NCBI GenBank assembly: GCA_041166745.1 | Contig: JBEEGH010000001.1 | Location: forward strand, 1-64,000 | Origin: DASUCS01 sp041166745 | GTDB lineage: Bacteria > Actinomycetota > Acidimicrobiia > Acidimicrobiales > JACDCH01 | DNA: 64,000 bases | Direction: 5' to 3' | Shown: positions 1 through 9,200 of the stretch, one piece after another | Position numbering within the stretch: the stretch's first letter is position 1 | Layout of the letters: each line of letters starts with the position of its first letter | Notes under the pieces: model-generated | Databases searched by the model: none | Told to the model about the DNA's origin: nothing | The model's input: the letters and a program-made list of their open reading frames with translations, nothing else | Position numbers and translations under genes: made by a program

Positions 1-130
1 TGTGTGAGTGTGTGAGTGTGTGAGTGTGTGAGTGTGTGAGTGTGTGAGTGTGTGAGTGTGTGAGTGTGTGAGTGTGTGAGTGTGTGAGTGTGTGAGTGTG
101 TGAGTGTGTGAGTGTGTGAGTGTGTGAGTG
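1..130. repeat. Octamer tandem repeat (TGTGTGAG)n
   Basis: About 16 uninterrupted copies of the 8-base unit TGTGTGAG fill the first 130 bases and then stop abruptly at GTCAGCTACG. The period is not a multiple of three, so the apparent reading frames through it are not coding. It touches the window edge, so its real length is unknown. Such low-complexity DNA is rare in GC-rich bacterial genomes and could be a true simple repeat or a contig-end artefact. Confidence 0.95.
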
Positions 131-463
131 TCAGCTACGACTATAAGACTACACCACTACAAGCGGTGGTGGGTTGTTTTTGTTCGGTATCTGTGTGGCC
201 TTCCGCAGCCTGTAGGTCGTCGTGCATCACCCTGTTGGTCGGTTTGTTGGCAACCGATCACAGGGACCACAGCAGCAGCACGCCTGAGGGTCCAACGGAG
301 CGCCGGCACCACCGCGCTACAGTCACGCGTCGTCTCATCCTCACGGTTTCTCAGTAAGCGCGTAAAGCGCAATGTAGTCATGTATTGACGTCGTACATAG
401 ACCCCCCGTAGAGTGATGTCGTAGCCACAGGTTGTGGCTGCCACATCCCTCGGAAGGAACCGC
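131..463. other. Gene-free stretch
   Basis: No convincing gene. It contains a small hairpin followed by T residues near its left end and the leader of the ribbon-helix-helix gene at its right end. Frames that cross it also run through the tandem repeat and look like noise. Confidence 0.6.
152..181 (+). terminator. Weak hairpin plus T-run
   Basis: CACCAC (152-157) can pair with GTGGTG (166-171) around an 8-base loop and is followed by GGGTTGTTTTTG. The stem is only 6 bp, so this is a weak rho-independent terminator candidate for something to the left of the window. Confidence 0.3.
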
Positions 464-694
464 ATGCCGAAGGTCACGAGCATTCGCTTGGATGACGACC
501 TGGCCGAGCAGCTCGAAATGATCTCGCGACTCGAAGGCGTGAGCGTCTCGGAAGAAATACGCGAAGCCGTGATCAAGCTGATCGACGAAAAACGCAAGGC
601 GCCCCGTGTCGTCGAGGAGCTCGACCGCATGTACAGCTTCGTTCATGCGGGAGCCAACGGCCGATCGAAGCCCGCCCGCAGGAGGAAGTCCTAG
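464..694 (+). CDS. Ribbon-helix-helix DNA-binding protein
   Basis: A 76-residue protein starting MPKVTSIRLDDDLAEQLE. The N-terminal beta strand (TSIRL) followed by two helices with the pattern of CopG/Arc/MetJ proteins (LAEQLEMIS, then SVSEEIREAVIKLI) fits a dimeric ribbon-helix-helix regulator. The tail is basic (KPARRRKS). The start at 464 is preferred because GGAAGGAA lies 6-7 bases upstream; an in-frame ATG at 434 would add ten unlikely residues. Such proteins often act as antitoxins or local repressors, but no toxin gene is adjacent. A strong terminator follows at 825-855. The target is unknown. Confidence 0.8.
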   Translation: MPKVTSIRLDDDLAEQLEMISRLEGVSVSEEIREAVIKLIDEKRKAPRVVEELDRMYSFVHAGANGRSKPARRRKS

Positions 695-824
695 ACCCGT
701 CCGCAGGCTCCGACCCCTGAGCGTCCCCCGAGTGGCATGGCGGCCCAGGGCTCCCCGACCTTGATCGAGGAACCTTTGGGAAGAGAGCACGCGAGACTCA
801 CTGTCGAGACGAGGTAAGACATCG

Positions 825-855
825 AGAGCCGACCCATGATGGGGTCGGCTCTTTC
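825..855 (+). terminator. Strong rho-independent terminator
   Basis: AGAGCCGACCC (825-835) pairs perfectly over 11 bp with GGGTCGGCTCT (842-852) across a 6-base loop, then TTT. It probably ends the transcript of the upstream ribbon-helix-helix gene. The ATG at 836 sits in the loop, which argues against using it as a gene start. Confidence 0.8.
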
Positions 856-970
856 CACTTTCCGAGCGCTCGTGGCTCGTCCCCTCGCGATGTCCCCTCC
901 CCTCGTGCGTCGGAGGGCGCCGACGCAGTTGGGCGTATTGGCTGTCTCACCTCTTGGCGAAGATCGCGGC

Positions 971-2287
971 GTGACCTCCCCACCGCATCCGCGATTCGTT
1001 GCGGCTGACGACCGCGAGACCCGTCAGCTCTACGCACTGCAGATCGAGGATCCGGACGGCGAGCTGTTCTTCCTTGCCGACGGCGAAGCCGACGTCGTAC
1101 GAGCGGCGGTGCGCGCCGGGGACCTTGTTTGTCCATATCCCGGGTGTCCGCAGCCGTTGTATGTGGTTCGCGGGGGTTTGCGTCGGCGCCATCACTTTGC
1201 TCATCGGCCGGGCGGCGCGAAGCATTCGCCGGAGAGCTGGCATCACTTCTCGGCCAAGCATCTTCTCGGCGAGTGGGCACGGCGCGGAGGGGTACCAGGC
1301 GCAGTCAGGATCGCAGTCGATGATGAGACGGTCGGCAACGGTCAACTTCCGGACGTCTTGGTCGAACTCGACGACGGCGGCCTCGTCGCCATCGAGGTCC
1401 AGTACGCCGCGCTCTCAGCTGAGGAGTGGTTGCGCCGGCATAACGGCTACCAGTCACAGGAGATCGTCGACCTATGGATCCTTGGTCACACCGGCGCGCA
1501 ACTGAGGATGCGGCACGACAGCTCCGGCGACGATCGGCTGACCGCCCGAGTCAGCAATCTTCACCAGACGATGCTGGCGACCGGCGTCATGCCGTACTGG
1601 ATCGACCCCGACAATCGCACGATCGCAACATCGTGGATCAATGTCGACGGGCCAGACGCAGCAAGCCGGTTCGGCAAATCAAAGCAGTGGCGCAGTGTTC
1701 CCTCGATGACCACACGATCGGTGCAGTTGACTGCCGACGCGCTCCCGGACTGTGTCTTCAACGACGGAGCACTGCGAACTCCAGCCAGCCAGCAGGTCAA
1801 GATCTCCATGCAAAATCGGGAGCGGCTTGCGGCCGCAATTGCGCGGGAGCGAGATCACGCTCTCACTGTGGGGCGGGTCAACAGCGACGAGGCGATGCGT
1901 GCGCGCGCGTCGAAGGATCGACGCGCTAAAGACACCTCAGCGTGGGTGGCAACTGACGCCGGACTGCTCACGAGCGGGCCGGTGTTCGAGCTCAAGCAGC
2001 GTCACGACGGCTCGTTGCCCAAGTTCGTAACCGAGCGTCATCAGTTCGATGACGCGGTGTACCGCCAACCTCAGGACTGGCACGCTGATCTCGCGGTTCG
2101 GTTTCTTTCCGAACTCGGTGCGATTGTGCGGGTCGACGTCATGGTCAGGCGATTGCATGAGCTGTCGCCAGCGTCAGGCGCTGCCGGGTTGGCCAACGCT
2201 ATCCGCGCCTTCATGGACATTCTGGAAGGTGAGAGCTTCATTCGAAGTCTCGGTGCAGACGCCTACGAGGTTGTCCGCGAGATCTGA
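971..2287 (+). CDS. CoiA-like nuclease-domain protein
   Basis: A 438-residue protein resembling the competence protein CoiA family. In order it has a Cys pair (CPYPGCPQPL), the HHFAH segment, an ESWHHFSAKHLLGEW helix, then a PD-(D/E)xK-type nuclease core with PDVLVEL and AIEVQ and the following WLRRHNGYQ. CoiA proteins are cytoplasmic and linked to handling incoming single-stranded DNA; here no other competence gene is visible. The C-terminal third (about residue 250 onward) shows nothing I recognise. The GTG at 971 is chosen because the ATG at 836 lies in a terminator loop and the residues between look non-coding. The family call is firm, the function is inferred. Confidence 0.75.
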   Translation: MTSPPHPRFVAADDRETRQLYALQIEDPDGELFFLADGEADVVRAAVRAGDLVCPYPGCPQPLYVVRGGLRRRHHFAHRPGGAKHSPESWHHFSAKHLLGEWARRGGVPGAVRIAVDDETVGNGQLPDVLVELDDGGLVAIEVQYAALSAEEWLRRHNGYQSQEIVDLWILGHTGAQLRMRHDSSGDDRLTARVSNLHQTMLATGVMPYWIDPDNRTIATSWINVDGPDAASRFGKSKQWRSVPSMTTRSVQLTADALPDCVFNDGALRTPASQQVKISMQNRERLAAAIARERDHALTVGRVNSDEAMRARASKDRRAKDTSAWVATDAGLLTSGPVFELKQRHDGSLPKFVTERHQFDDAVYRQPQDWHADLAVRFLSELGAIVRVDVMVRRLHELSPASGAAGLANAIRAFMDILEGESFIRSLGADAYEVVREI

Positions 2288-2602
2288 GACATTGCATGAA
2301 GGGGACGCGGTCAAGTAGGTCAGGCTTCGGACGCGAACGGTCAGCGGCCGCGGGCCGCATCGACAAATTCGTTTGTCGGTTGGCAGATCGCGCTTCCGCG
2401 ATCGTGTCTTCCCGAACGCGATGCAGCCTGGCAAAGGCGCCCTGCGCCAGGCGCTCGGCAACTCCGCATTGCATCGTGCGACGACGCGCGACCGACTGCT
2501 AGCAACTCTTGGGTGTACCGAGAACACAAGGTACCGCGACGGACTCGGGGGAACCATGAGGTGCCAGGATCGCAGTAGAAGACACGAAAGTCCGCGTCTG
2601 GG
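2288..2602. other. Gene-free stretch
   Basis: No reading frame here has a ribosome site, recognisable motif or plausible composition. I see nothing in it. Confidence 0.5.
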
Positions 2603-2647
2603 ATGGCAGTAGACATCGCCTGGCTCTCAACAGCAGAGGCGGCCAAC
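2603..2647 (+). pseudogene. Excisionase N-terminal remnant
   Basis: The frame from ATG 2603 reads MAVDIAWLSTAEAAN. This matches 12 of 15 residues of the intact excisionase-like protein encoded at 30763-30990 (MATDIQWLSTAEAAK). The similarity is lost in this frame after 15 residues; the next bases in the +1 frame give RLG, as in the intact protein. It looks like a frameshifted, truncated copy of the same excisionase family and marks an old integration event. Confidence 0.5.
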
Positions 2648-2987
2648 GTCTCGGCATGGTCGACAATACGACGTTCACGCAGCATCAGACGTTGCACAAC
2701 GCGACCGGCACCACGCCGCACGGTTTGAAGTCAATGAGATCGACGCAACCGCGTGTCCCGAAGCCGTCACAACGACGACGGCTGCGCCGACCACAACCGA
2801 GCCCGTCACAACCGTCCCAGCGCAAGTTCGCAGTAGGGCGGCGCGCAAGCAGCAACTGGCGAGAACGGGACGCAGCATCGGTCTCGAGCTCTCCATCGCG
2901 CTCGCTCTTTTTTCCCTCGGCGTACTACTCGCGCGAGGGCCCGCACGCTGGGCGCGGCGCATCGGATTCGCCCGCCGAGATTCCTAA
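2613..2987 (+). pseudogene. LAxTG wall-anchor tail without a start
   Basis: An open frame with no start codon ends with a textbook surface-anchor tail. It has a Thr/Pro linker (VTTTTAAPTTTEPVTTVP), a basic stretch, LARTG, about 18 hydrophobic residues (LELSIALALFSLGVLL) and a positively charged end (ARRIGFARRDS). LAxTG is the motif recognised by class E sortases of high-GC Gram-positives. The body of the exported protein that should precede it is missing, and the left end overlaps the excisionase remnant in another frame. Best read as the 3' remnant of a surface protein gene. Confidence 0.5.
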
Positions 2988-3048
2988 CCTGTGTGCCCGC
3001 TGCCGGATGGCCCACACAAGAGTCGCCGAGCGGGCTCGCCGATTCTGG

Positions 3049-3861
3049 TCACTCGAGCTGGATAAGTTGTCGACCGCGAACGTGGGTGAGGTTGAAGCCG
3101 GCGGTGTCGATCGCGTCGGCCATGTGGTTGGCCAGCCAACTGATAACCCGGTCGGACTGGGTGAACCATCGGTGCATGTAGTTGTCGTAACCCGCGAGTT
3201 GCTGGCTTGGCAGCGCCTGCAGGGCCACCAGATCATCGGCGTCGAGATTGAGCATGGGGGTGTCCGCGAGGTCGTAGGTCAGCCGAAGGAGTTCGACGTC
3301 GACTAGCCCCGACCAGCGATCTACCTGGCGTGTTCCGCTCGTAACACGATGGCGGGCCCGCACGAGCGCATGTGCGAGCGTCAGGTGCGCTCCTCCGGCG
3401 CCGAACATTCCGGTCGGAGAAGTGAGTTGAACTTTGGCGAGTAGGCCGCGCAGCTCGCGTTCTGACAGAGGATGGCCTTGGGGCTCGCCGGCTGCGGTCT
3501 GCAGATATGGCAGAAACGTAAACGCCTCGGCTGCTAGGGCGAAGACTGAGCGAAACACGGCCGGACCAGCTCGCCAGCGGTCAACCGCTCGCGGTCGCCA
3601 TGTAACGAGGTAGTAGAAGATCCAAGCCGCGATATAGGCGATGCCGAGGTCGAAGACGGCGTCGCCGATGTCCGAAGCCGTGTCGAACGGCTCTTCGATC
3701 TGTCGCAACGCGATAACAGCGACGACAGTCAGGACCGCGAGGGCTAGCCCCGCATTCACACCCCTCAACTCACGATCACGCACAGCCGCCCACGGACTGG
3801 TGGTTGCCCGCGCGGCGGATGTTGCCAGCGCCCGCTGGGATCTTGGACATTCATGTAGCAA
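3049..3861 (-). CDS. Membrane protein of unknown function
   Basis: About 270 residues if the TTG at 3861 is used; a GTG near 3783 would give about 245 and may be better. Two hydrophobic segments lie near the N-terminus (AGLALAVLTVVAVIAL and DLGIAYIAAWIFYYLV), followed by a long soluble region rich in helices. I do not recognise the family. Actinobacterial genomes carry many such two-span proteins with cytoplasmic tails. It stands alone on the minus strand with no obvious operon partner, and the start is uncertain. Confidence 0.5.
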   Translation of the reverse strand: MLHECPRSQRALATSAARATTSPWAAVRDRELRGVNAGLALAVLTVVAVIALRQIEEPFDTASDIGDAVFDLGIAYIAAWIFYYLVTWRPRAVDRWRAGPAVFRSVFALAAEAFTFLPYLQTAAGEPQGHPLSERELRGLLAKVQLTSPTGMFGAGGAHLTLAHALVRARHRVTSGTRQVDRWSGLVDVELLRLTYDLADTPMLNLDADDLVALQALPSQQLAGYDNYMHRWFTQSDRVISWLANHMADAIDTAGFNLTHVRGRQLIQLE

Positions 3862-3887
3862 CTATGTCGTCAGAGGCAAACCCCGCT

Positions 3888-4665
3888 CTACACGCCGGTA
3901 GACCCAGCCTCGTCGAGCCACGGGGGGCGCTTGAAGTCGGCATCGTCGCCGTCGTACCACGTCCACTCGACCTCTTCGATGAAGCCTCCGAGGGGCATAC
4001 CAGTCGTTCGGAAGCATCGTTCACCGTTGAGAAGGTGTTGGACTCGTCGCTTGCCGTTGCGCTCCATCACCGCGTCGAGCTGCCACAGACGTCGATGGTG
4101 CTCCGTCCGGCCGACGATGTGGAGTTCCACGCTCTCATCGGGCGTGAGTGTGATGTTGCTGCGCGCGAAGTAGGGCAGGTCACCATCAACTACAGCACCC
4201 ACTCCGAAATCCTTGGCTGGCCAAACAACCGGGGGCTCAGCTCCAGGTCCAGCAACAGAACGATGGCGTCGTTTCCGCCCGCATTAGGGTGATGAATCAA
4301 GGTCCCATAGACCGCGTCACCACGCTCCAAGAACCGCACCCGCAGATCCACGACGAGCACGTTCCGCTTGGACCGGTTGCGCACCAAACAACGGATCTCT
4401 GAATCTCGGTGGTCGAGCGCACCTCGCGAATGGACCCAGTCATAGACCCCGCGGGTGCCGGCGCGGGCGGCGGGCCGATCGGTTGGACGCCCGTCGGGCA
4501 TTACGGCCCTTCCAGCCGAGACCACCTGGTCCATCGTGATGATCAACGGCTTCGAGCACCTCGGCGCGTACACGAGGCGGGCCGCTATCCCGATAAGTGC
4601 CGCGGCTATCAGTCCCTCGATCACACCCTGCATTGGCCCCGATGGTCGCGCAAAGGTTGATCCCA
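3888..4665 (-). pseudogene. Hypothetical membrane-anchored protein, frameshifted
   Basis: Two overlapping minus-strand frames make one protein of about 260 residues. The first half starts MGSTFARPSG at 4665, with GGAAGGA upstream, has one hydrophobic segment (VIEGLIAAALIGIAARLVYA) and runs to DLELSP. The second half continues in another frame as VVWPAKDFGVGAVVDGDLPY to its end at 3888. Adding one base to the GGGGG run at 4231-4235 joins them as DLELSPPVVWPAKDFG. The family is unknown to me. Either a recent frameshift mutation or a homopolymer read error. Confidence 0.55.
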
Positions 4666-5079
4666 TAACTCCATCATTCCTTCCAACCAATGGAGCCTCC
4701 ATGGAACCCAGGGCGCTGCATTACTGGTGGCGTTGGCGGCGCGGACGGGGTCGACGGTGCGGGCGGAAACGTTCAGTCCGTCGGTGACGTCGAGGTTGGG
4801 GGGTCAGGTGTTGGCTTTCCAGTTGGTTCGCACGCGTGCCGGATGCTGCTATCCGAGATCCGGTGGCCGGCTCGTTGGTTCTCGGTCTCACCTCTCTCTG
4901 TTGTGCCGTTCTTGTCGTCGCCGTCATGGAGGCCAGGTCCAGTGGCGGCGCGCCCCACATCCCGAACCTGGCCGGATCGCCGGGGCAACACGAGCATGTG
5001 CCCGAGCTTCATATCGGGCCGCGCGGCGCCGAGCGATCTCTGGCGGGAGCCGAGCGATCGATGGTGCCAACATGTGGCC
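4666..5079. other. Stretch without a supported gene
   Basis: A plus-strand frame at 4836-5168 contains a hydrophobic run (GSLVLGLTSLCCAVLVVAVM) that could be a decayed or very small membrane protein. It has no clear ribosome site and overlaps the next gene by about 90 bases, so I do not call it. Confidence 0.4.
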
Positions 5080-5475
5080 ATGAGTCTCGTGCGACGGTCG
5101 CGGACAATGATCGTCGTCGCGGCCACCACCGGGTCCGGGTTGTGGCTGACGCTCGTTCCGAACGATGACCCGGGCGGAAACGCGCGCAGTCCGATGTATT
5201 GGTGGCTGTGTGTGCTCGCCGCTTTCGTGCTTGGGGCGGCGACCGCATCACGCGACGCGGCTCTGGTCGGCGCTGCTGTGGCTGCGCCAGCTCTTGTACT
5301 CGCCCTCTGGACAGCACCCCGTGGCGACAATGACGGGCTCTGGCTTCTCTGGTTTCCGATCCTGTTCGCATTCCTCCTGGCGCTTGCTTGTGTCGGATTA
5401 GCCGCAGCGTGGCTCGCGCGACGCCGTCGAGCCGAAGTCCTCCGACGTCGCCGACCAGCGGGCGAGAGGGGCTAG
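5080..5475 (+). CDS. Small four-span membrane protein
   Basis: A 131-residue protein starting MSLVRRSRTMIVVAATT. Four hydrophobic segments can be seen: MIVVAATTGSGLWLTLV, WWLCVLAAFVLGAATA, ALVGAAVAAPALVLALW and LWFPILFAFLLALACVGLAA. It ends in a basic tail (RRRRAEVLRRRRPAGERG). The frame stays open upstream to 4690, but the earlier part has non-coding composition, so the ATG at 5080 is preferred. The function is unknown. Confidence 0.5.
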   Translation: MSLVRRSRTMIVVAATTGSGLWLTLVPNDDPGGNARSPMYWWLCVLAAFVLGAATASRDAALVGAAVAAPALVLALWTAPRGDNDGLWLLWFPILFAFLLALACVGLAAAWLARRRRAEVLRRRRPAGERG

Positions 5476-5644
5476 CGTCACTGTTCGCAGGCCACGATTT
5501 GGTTCAACGCCACGTCCTTGCGATACCCCGGTTCGTCGAACCGTTGCTCGTGCGCTCCGAACGGGTTCGCTCCCCCCGTTCTGCCTACCAATCTGACGGA
5601 AAAACCTGCCGGCAATTTCATGGAGCTCGTTACTTCCACGAATG

Positions 5645-6271
5645 TCAAGACGTGACAGCGTCCGTTGCGGCTCTCCAGTCGTCGACCGACACGACCTTCA
5701 ATTGTGTGGCGAGTTGGGACAGCGTGGAGGACGGCAGCTCACTAGATCCGAACATCAGCCAGACCTCAGGTGTTTGTTGCCAGAGCAGCCAGCTTCCGGA
5801 CGACGCCCCGCTATTTGCGAAGGTGTTCATGATGAGTCCTGGATGACCGAAAACTTCCGTTTCGCGGACTTCGTTGGAAGGTGCAGCGTGGGCAAAAGCC
5901 TCAAGGTCGTCTCGGTGTCCGCGTGCCGCCGTCAGAACAACCGCAACATCTTGGTTGGGCGACGGGTGCGAGATGTATTCAACGAACCAAATTGTCTGAA
6001 ACGGCCCCGGGATGGAGTAGTGCTCGTTTGCATTTCTGATGGCCCAACCCGGTGCATCCAGTAACAACGCGGGGGCGTCATATGAGGACGAACTTCCCGC
6101 CGTTACCGCGGGACCGGTGTCGGATCCGCAGGCTGCGAGCGCTGCCAGGACCACAGCGACCAGAGCCAAGCTCCCGCTAAAGCCTGATCGAAGCAGGAAT
6201 CGTCGCCACTGGCATATAGACACGCCCTTGCATCCACCTGTCGTCATCTGCGAAGGCCGGTAGTCGTCCAC
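5645..6271 (-). CDS. Secreted lipoprotein
   Basis: Up to 208 residues. A basic N-terminus (QWRRFLLRSGFSG) and hydrophobic stretch end in a lipobox (LAALAAC), so the mature protein should be lipid-anchored at the outer face of the membrane. The mature part (about 165 residues) has no motif I recognise. Start choice is open: GTG 6271, ATG 6247 or an internal GTG before SICQWRR all keep the signal peptide. It is the gene just downstream of the exported-protein operon on the same strand (10 bases after 6282), so it may be co-transcribed with it. Confidence 0.65.
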   Translation of the reverse strand: MDDYRPSQMTTGGCKGVSICQWRRFLLRSGFSGSLALVAVVLAALAACGSDTGPAVTAGSSSSYDAPALLLDAPGWAIRNANEHYSIPGPFQTIWFVEYISHPSPNQDVAVVLTAARGHRDDLEAFAHAAPSNEVRETEVFGHPGLIMNTFANSGASSGSWLLWQQTPEVWLMFGSSELPSSTLSQLATQLKVVSVDDWRAATDAVTS

Positions 6272-6281
6272 TTACAATCGG

Positions 6282-9200
6282 TCAGTTGTAGGGCGCTGCG
6301 AGATTCAACTGCGGATACTTGATGTCCATAATCGCCGACGAATTTTGGAGCTGGATGCCCCATACGACAGCTGTATAGCGATGCTGTGGTACGACCCAAT
6401 CGACGCTGATCGACCACCACCCAGACCCCGTGATCGGCGCAGTGAAGGTATCGGACCTCAATGTCACCCAGGAGTTCGTCGTCGGGTCAAAGCCGTTGAC
6501 GAACATTCGAGCCTGGCAGGTCCCGATTTCACATCGTGCCTGAGTGTAGTTATTCATATGCTCGCCCCCGAAGAACTGTTCGGTGAACGACGGGTTCGCC
6601 TGCCCTACCAGCTGCTGCAGAATGCAGCCAGCGGCCCCATTGCACGTGAACCCCAGAAAGCGTTGACCACTAGTTTCACTGTACACAGACCAGAGCATCT
6701 GATGACTTCCAGCATTTATGCGTGTCCAGCCGCTTGTACCAGACGAAAACGACGAGTTATATACCCACTGGGCTGACGGCCAACTCCCCGACGGTCGCGA
6801 CTGCGGGGAATCATCCGCGAAATCGACCGCGTTCTTGAATCTGTCGGCCGTCGCGGTGCACATCGTCTGGTAAACGATTGTCTTCGTTGCACAATTCGTA
6901 ATCATCGCGTCCCGGAAGAGGTTGTTGCAGTCCGCCTTCGAAACGTTCGAGTAGTTGTATGGCGGCTTCACCTTGCGGAGGTCCCAGCAGAAGTCGTGCA
7001 TCCGGCAGGGCACCTGGAAGTCGTACCACGCCGCGTGGTCGGGTTCGGGTCCGCTGCAGTCACCGTTTTGGTCGACAACCCTTGGCTCATTGGTCTGGTC
7101 GATGTTCGCCTTGACCGGCCAGTAGCCACTCGTCCAGAAGAAGGTAATCCCATAAGGGCACCAGCCAGTTACGTGGGTGTAGTCGTATGCGTACGCGCCT
7201 GTACCTGATGTGCTACACGAAACTGCGGTGTACGTCGGATCGATCACGACAGGCCAAATCGTGTCTTGTTCGGGGTTGATCGCGACAGTGAGTGTTCCGT
7301 TATCCAGGGTCTGTGTGACTGGAACGTCGCGGCCAAAGGCGTCACGCCCCACCGGAGGATGGATGTAGCCAACGGGAGTATCTGCATTGCCAGCATGGTC
7401 GTCGGCGATGAGCACCGAACCGTCGCTCCCGGCAATCGCGGAGGTATTGGCGGGCATTTGCACCGCGAACGAATACGACCGTGGCGATGACGGTCCAACA
7501 ACCGTAATGGAAAAGCGCAGGCCCTCATCAGAGAGTGGGCGGCCCTCAATGCCGTATGAATTGTCAATTCCCGCATACAGCACCCGGTGGTTTGTGACGG
7601 CGTCGGCGGTGTTTGCTTGCGACAGCGTGCCGAGTGGTCGCATCCTGAATGAGTCGCGCGGCGCGGTAGCTACGGACGCTCCGTCGGGAGGGGGTCCCGG
7701 TAGTTCGTTAGCGCCAGCGAAATCGGGTCGAGTGCGCGAGACAGAGCTGAACTGAGACGGGTCGATCGCTAGGTCTTGCGAGAAACCAAGATTCCCGTCG
7801 CTCCACGACGCGTAGCCGTTGGCAATCGAGGGCGGAATCGACAAACCCTCGTCGCGCCAATCGGCAAGATAATCATCCAGGGATTTTGAGTGAATCGGCT
7901 CGATGCTCCGGACCCCCTGGCCCTGAGCAACGTAGGCAAGCTGGTCCGGAGGGATTCGGCCCTCGTAGGCCGGATAGGGACCTGTCGTCCACGAGCGCAA
8001 GATCGTCACGCCGTGCGCCTGATGGTCCGACATGACCGTCGATTGCGACGAAGACCCGGAGGCAAAGATCACCGTCCAATCGGTCCACAGTGGGTCGGGA
8101 TCACATGTTGCAGAGGCGGACAGGGGCGTCGTGCAGGCACCGGTGCGGGGGATCGAGCCGACGCCTTCTAAGTAGCTCGTCTGACCATCCATGAGAAGCT
8201 CGACACTTTGTGCAGCGGCCCAGGTCGGTGGGAGCACCGCCTTGAGCGTGCCGAACTGGACTGCGGTCGCCGCCGGCGTTGACACGAACGTCGCCGGTAG
8301 CGCGTCGTAGCTTCCGGTGTCGTACGAGAAGACGTCACGTCGCGGCTGCCACTCGCTCGTTGTCTCGAGCCGCTGCGCGTAGGCGTCCGTCTCTTGCGTT
8401 TGTCCGGCAGCGATGGTCCATCGAAGTCGCGCCGCGGTGAGGGTGACGTCGTGGAGAATGTACCCCCGGTCGAAAGAACGGCGGCTGCCGGAGACGGATA
8501 CCGACGATGCTGCGACGCTGACCGCGACGTTTGGACACGTCGCGACGCGATTCGTACCGCTGAGCGCGACGCTGCACGCGATCGGCGCAAGATGTGTCGA
8601 GGCGGCTGTCGCCGTCATGTCGATCCGGTCGAAGCCGCCATCTCCTATTCGGTGATCGCCGCGATAGGGCGTACTACCTCCGGACACCGCGTTACCAGCA
8701 CGATCCCGGACGGTGATCGAGAACGTGTAGTGGTGGCCGACAGCGAGATCAGAGGCGGGGACCGCCGTGAAAACCCCCAGGGAGCTGTCGAATGTTGGGG
8801 TCAGGGTTTGGGATGTCGCGCTCGTTTCGTCGACCAGCGTGACGGACGCGGCCGACGGATTGATTCCGCTCAGTCCCGGGTCTTGGACCTGTATCTGTAG
8901 GGGTTGCCGGGGATAGATGGTGTTGTGGTTGTCGAATGGCCCGAAGCGTCCGACGAGAGGCGGTGTGTTATCGATGATGTACGGGGAGGCGCTTGACGCC
9001 GTGAGTGCGATAGCCGACGAACAGTCGCTTCCTATGGCCGAGAGTTGGTAGCCGCCTTCAGGTGTCGCTTGGGGCGGCTGAACCACGTACGTCCAGTTCG
9101 AGCTGGCGTCTGCGTTTGTCGACACATAGGTGGCAGCCTGCGCGGCGCCTGTCCGTTGGTCGGTGACGGCTATGCACGAGTGACCGCCCGTCGATCCGGG

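Noticed and set aside
836..970. Upstream ATG start for the CoiA-like protein
   Set aside because: The ATG lies inside the loop of an 11-bp perfect terminator hairpin, and the 45 extra residues have non-coding composition.
2656..3306. 216-codon plus-strand frame
   Set aside because: It crosses the LAxTG tail frame and a minus-strand membrane protein and has low-complexity basic composition.
4836..5168. Small membrane protein before the four-span protein
   Set aside because: One hydrophobic run, but no ribosome site, overlap with the next gene and a tail of non-coding composition.
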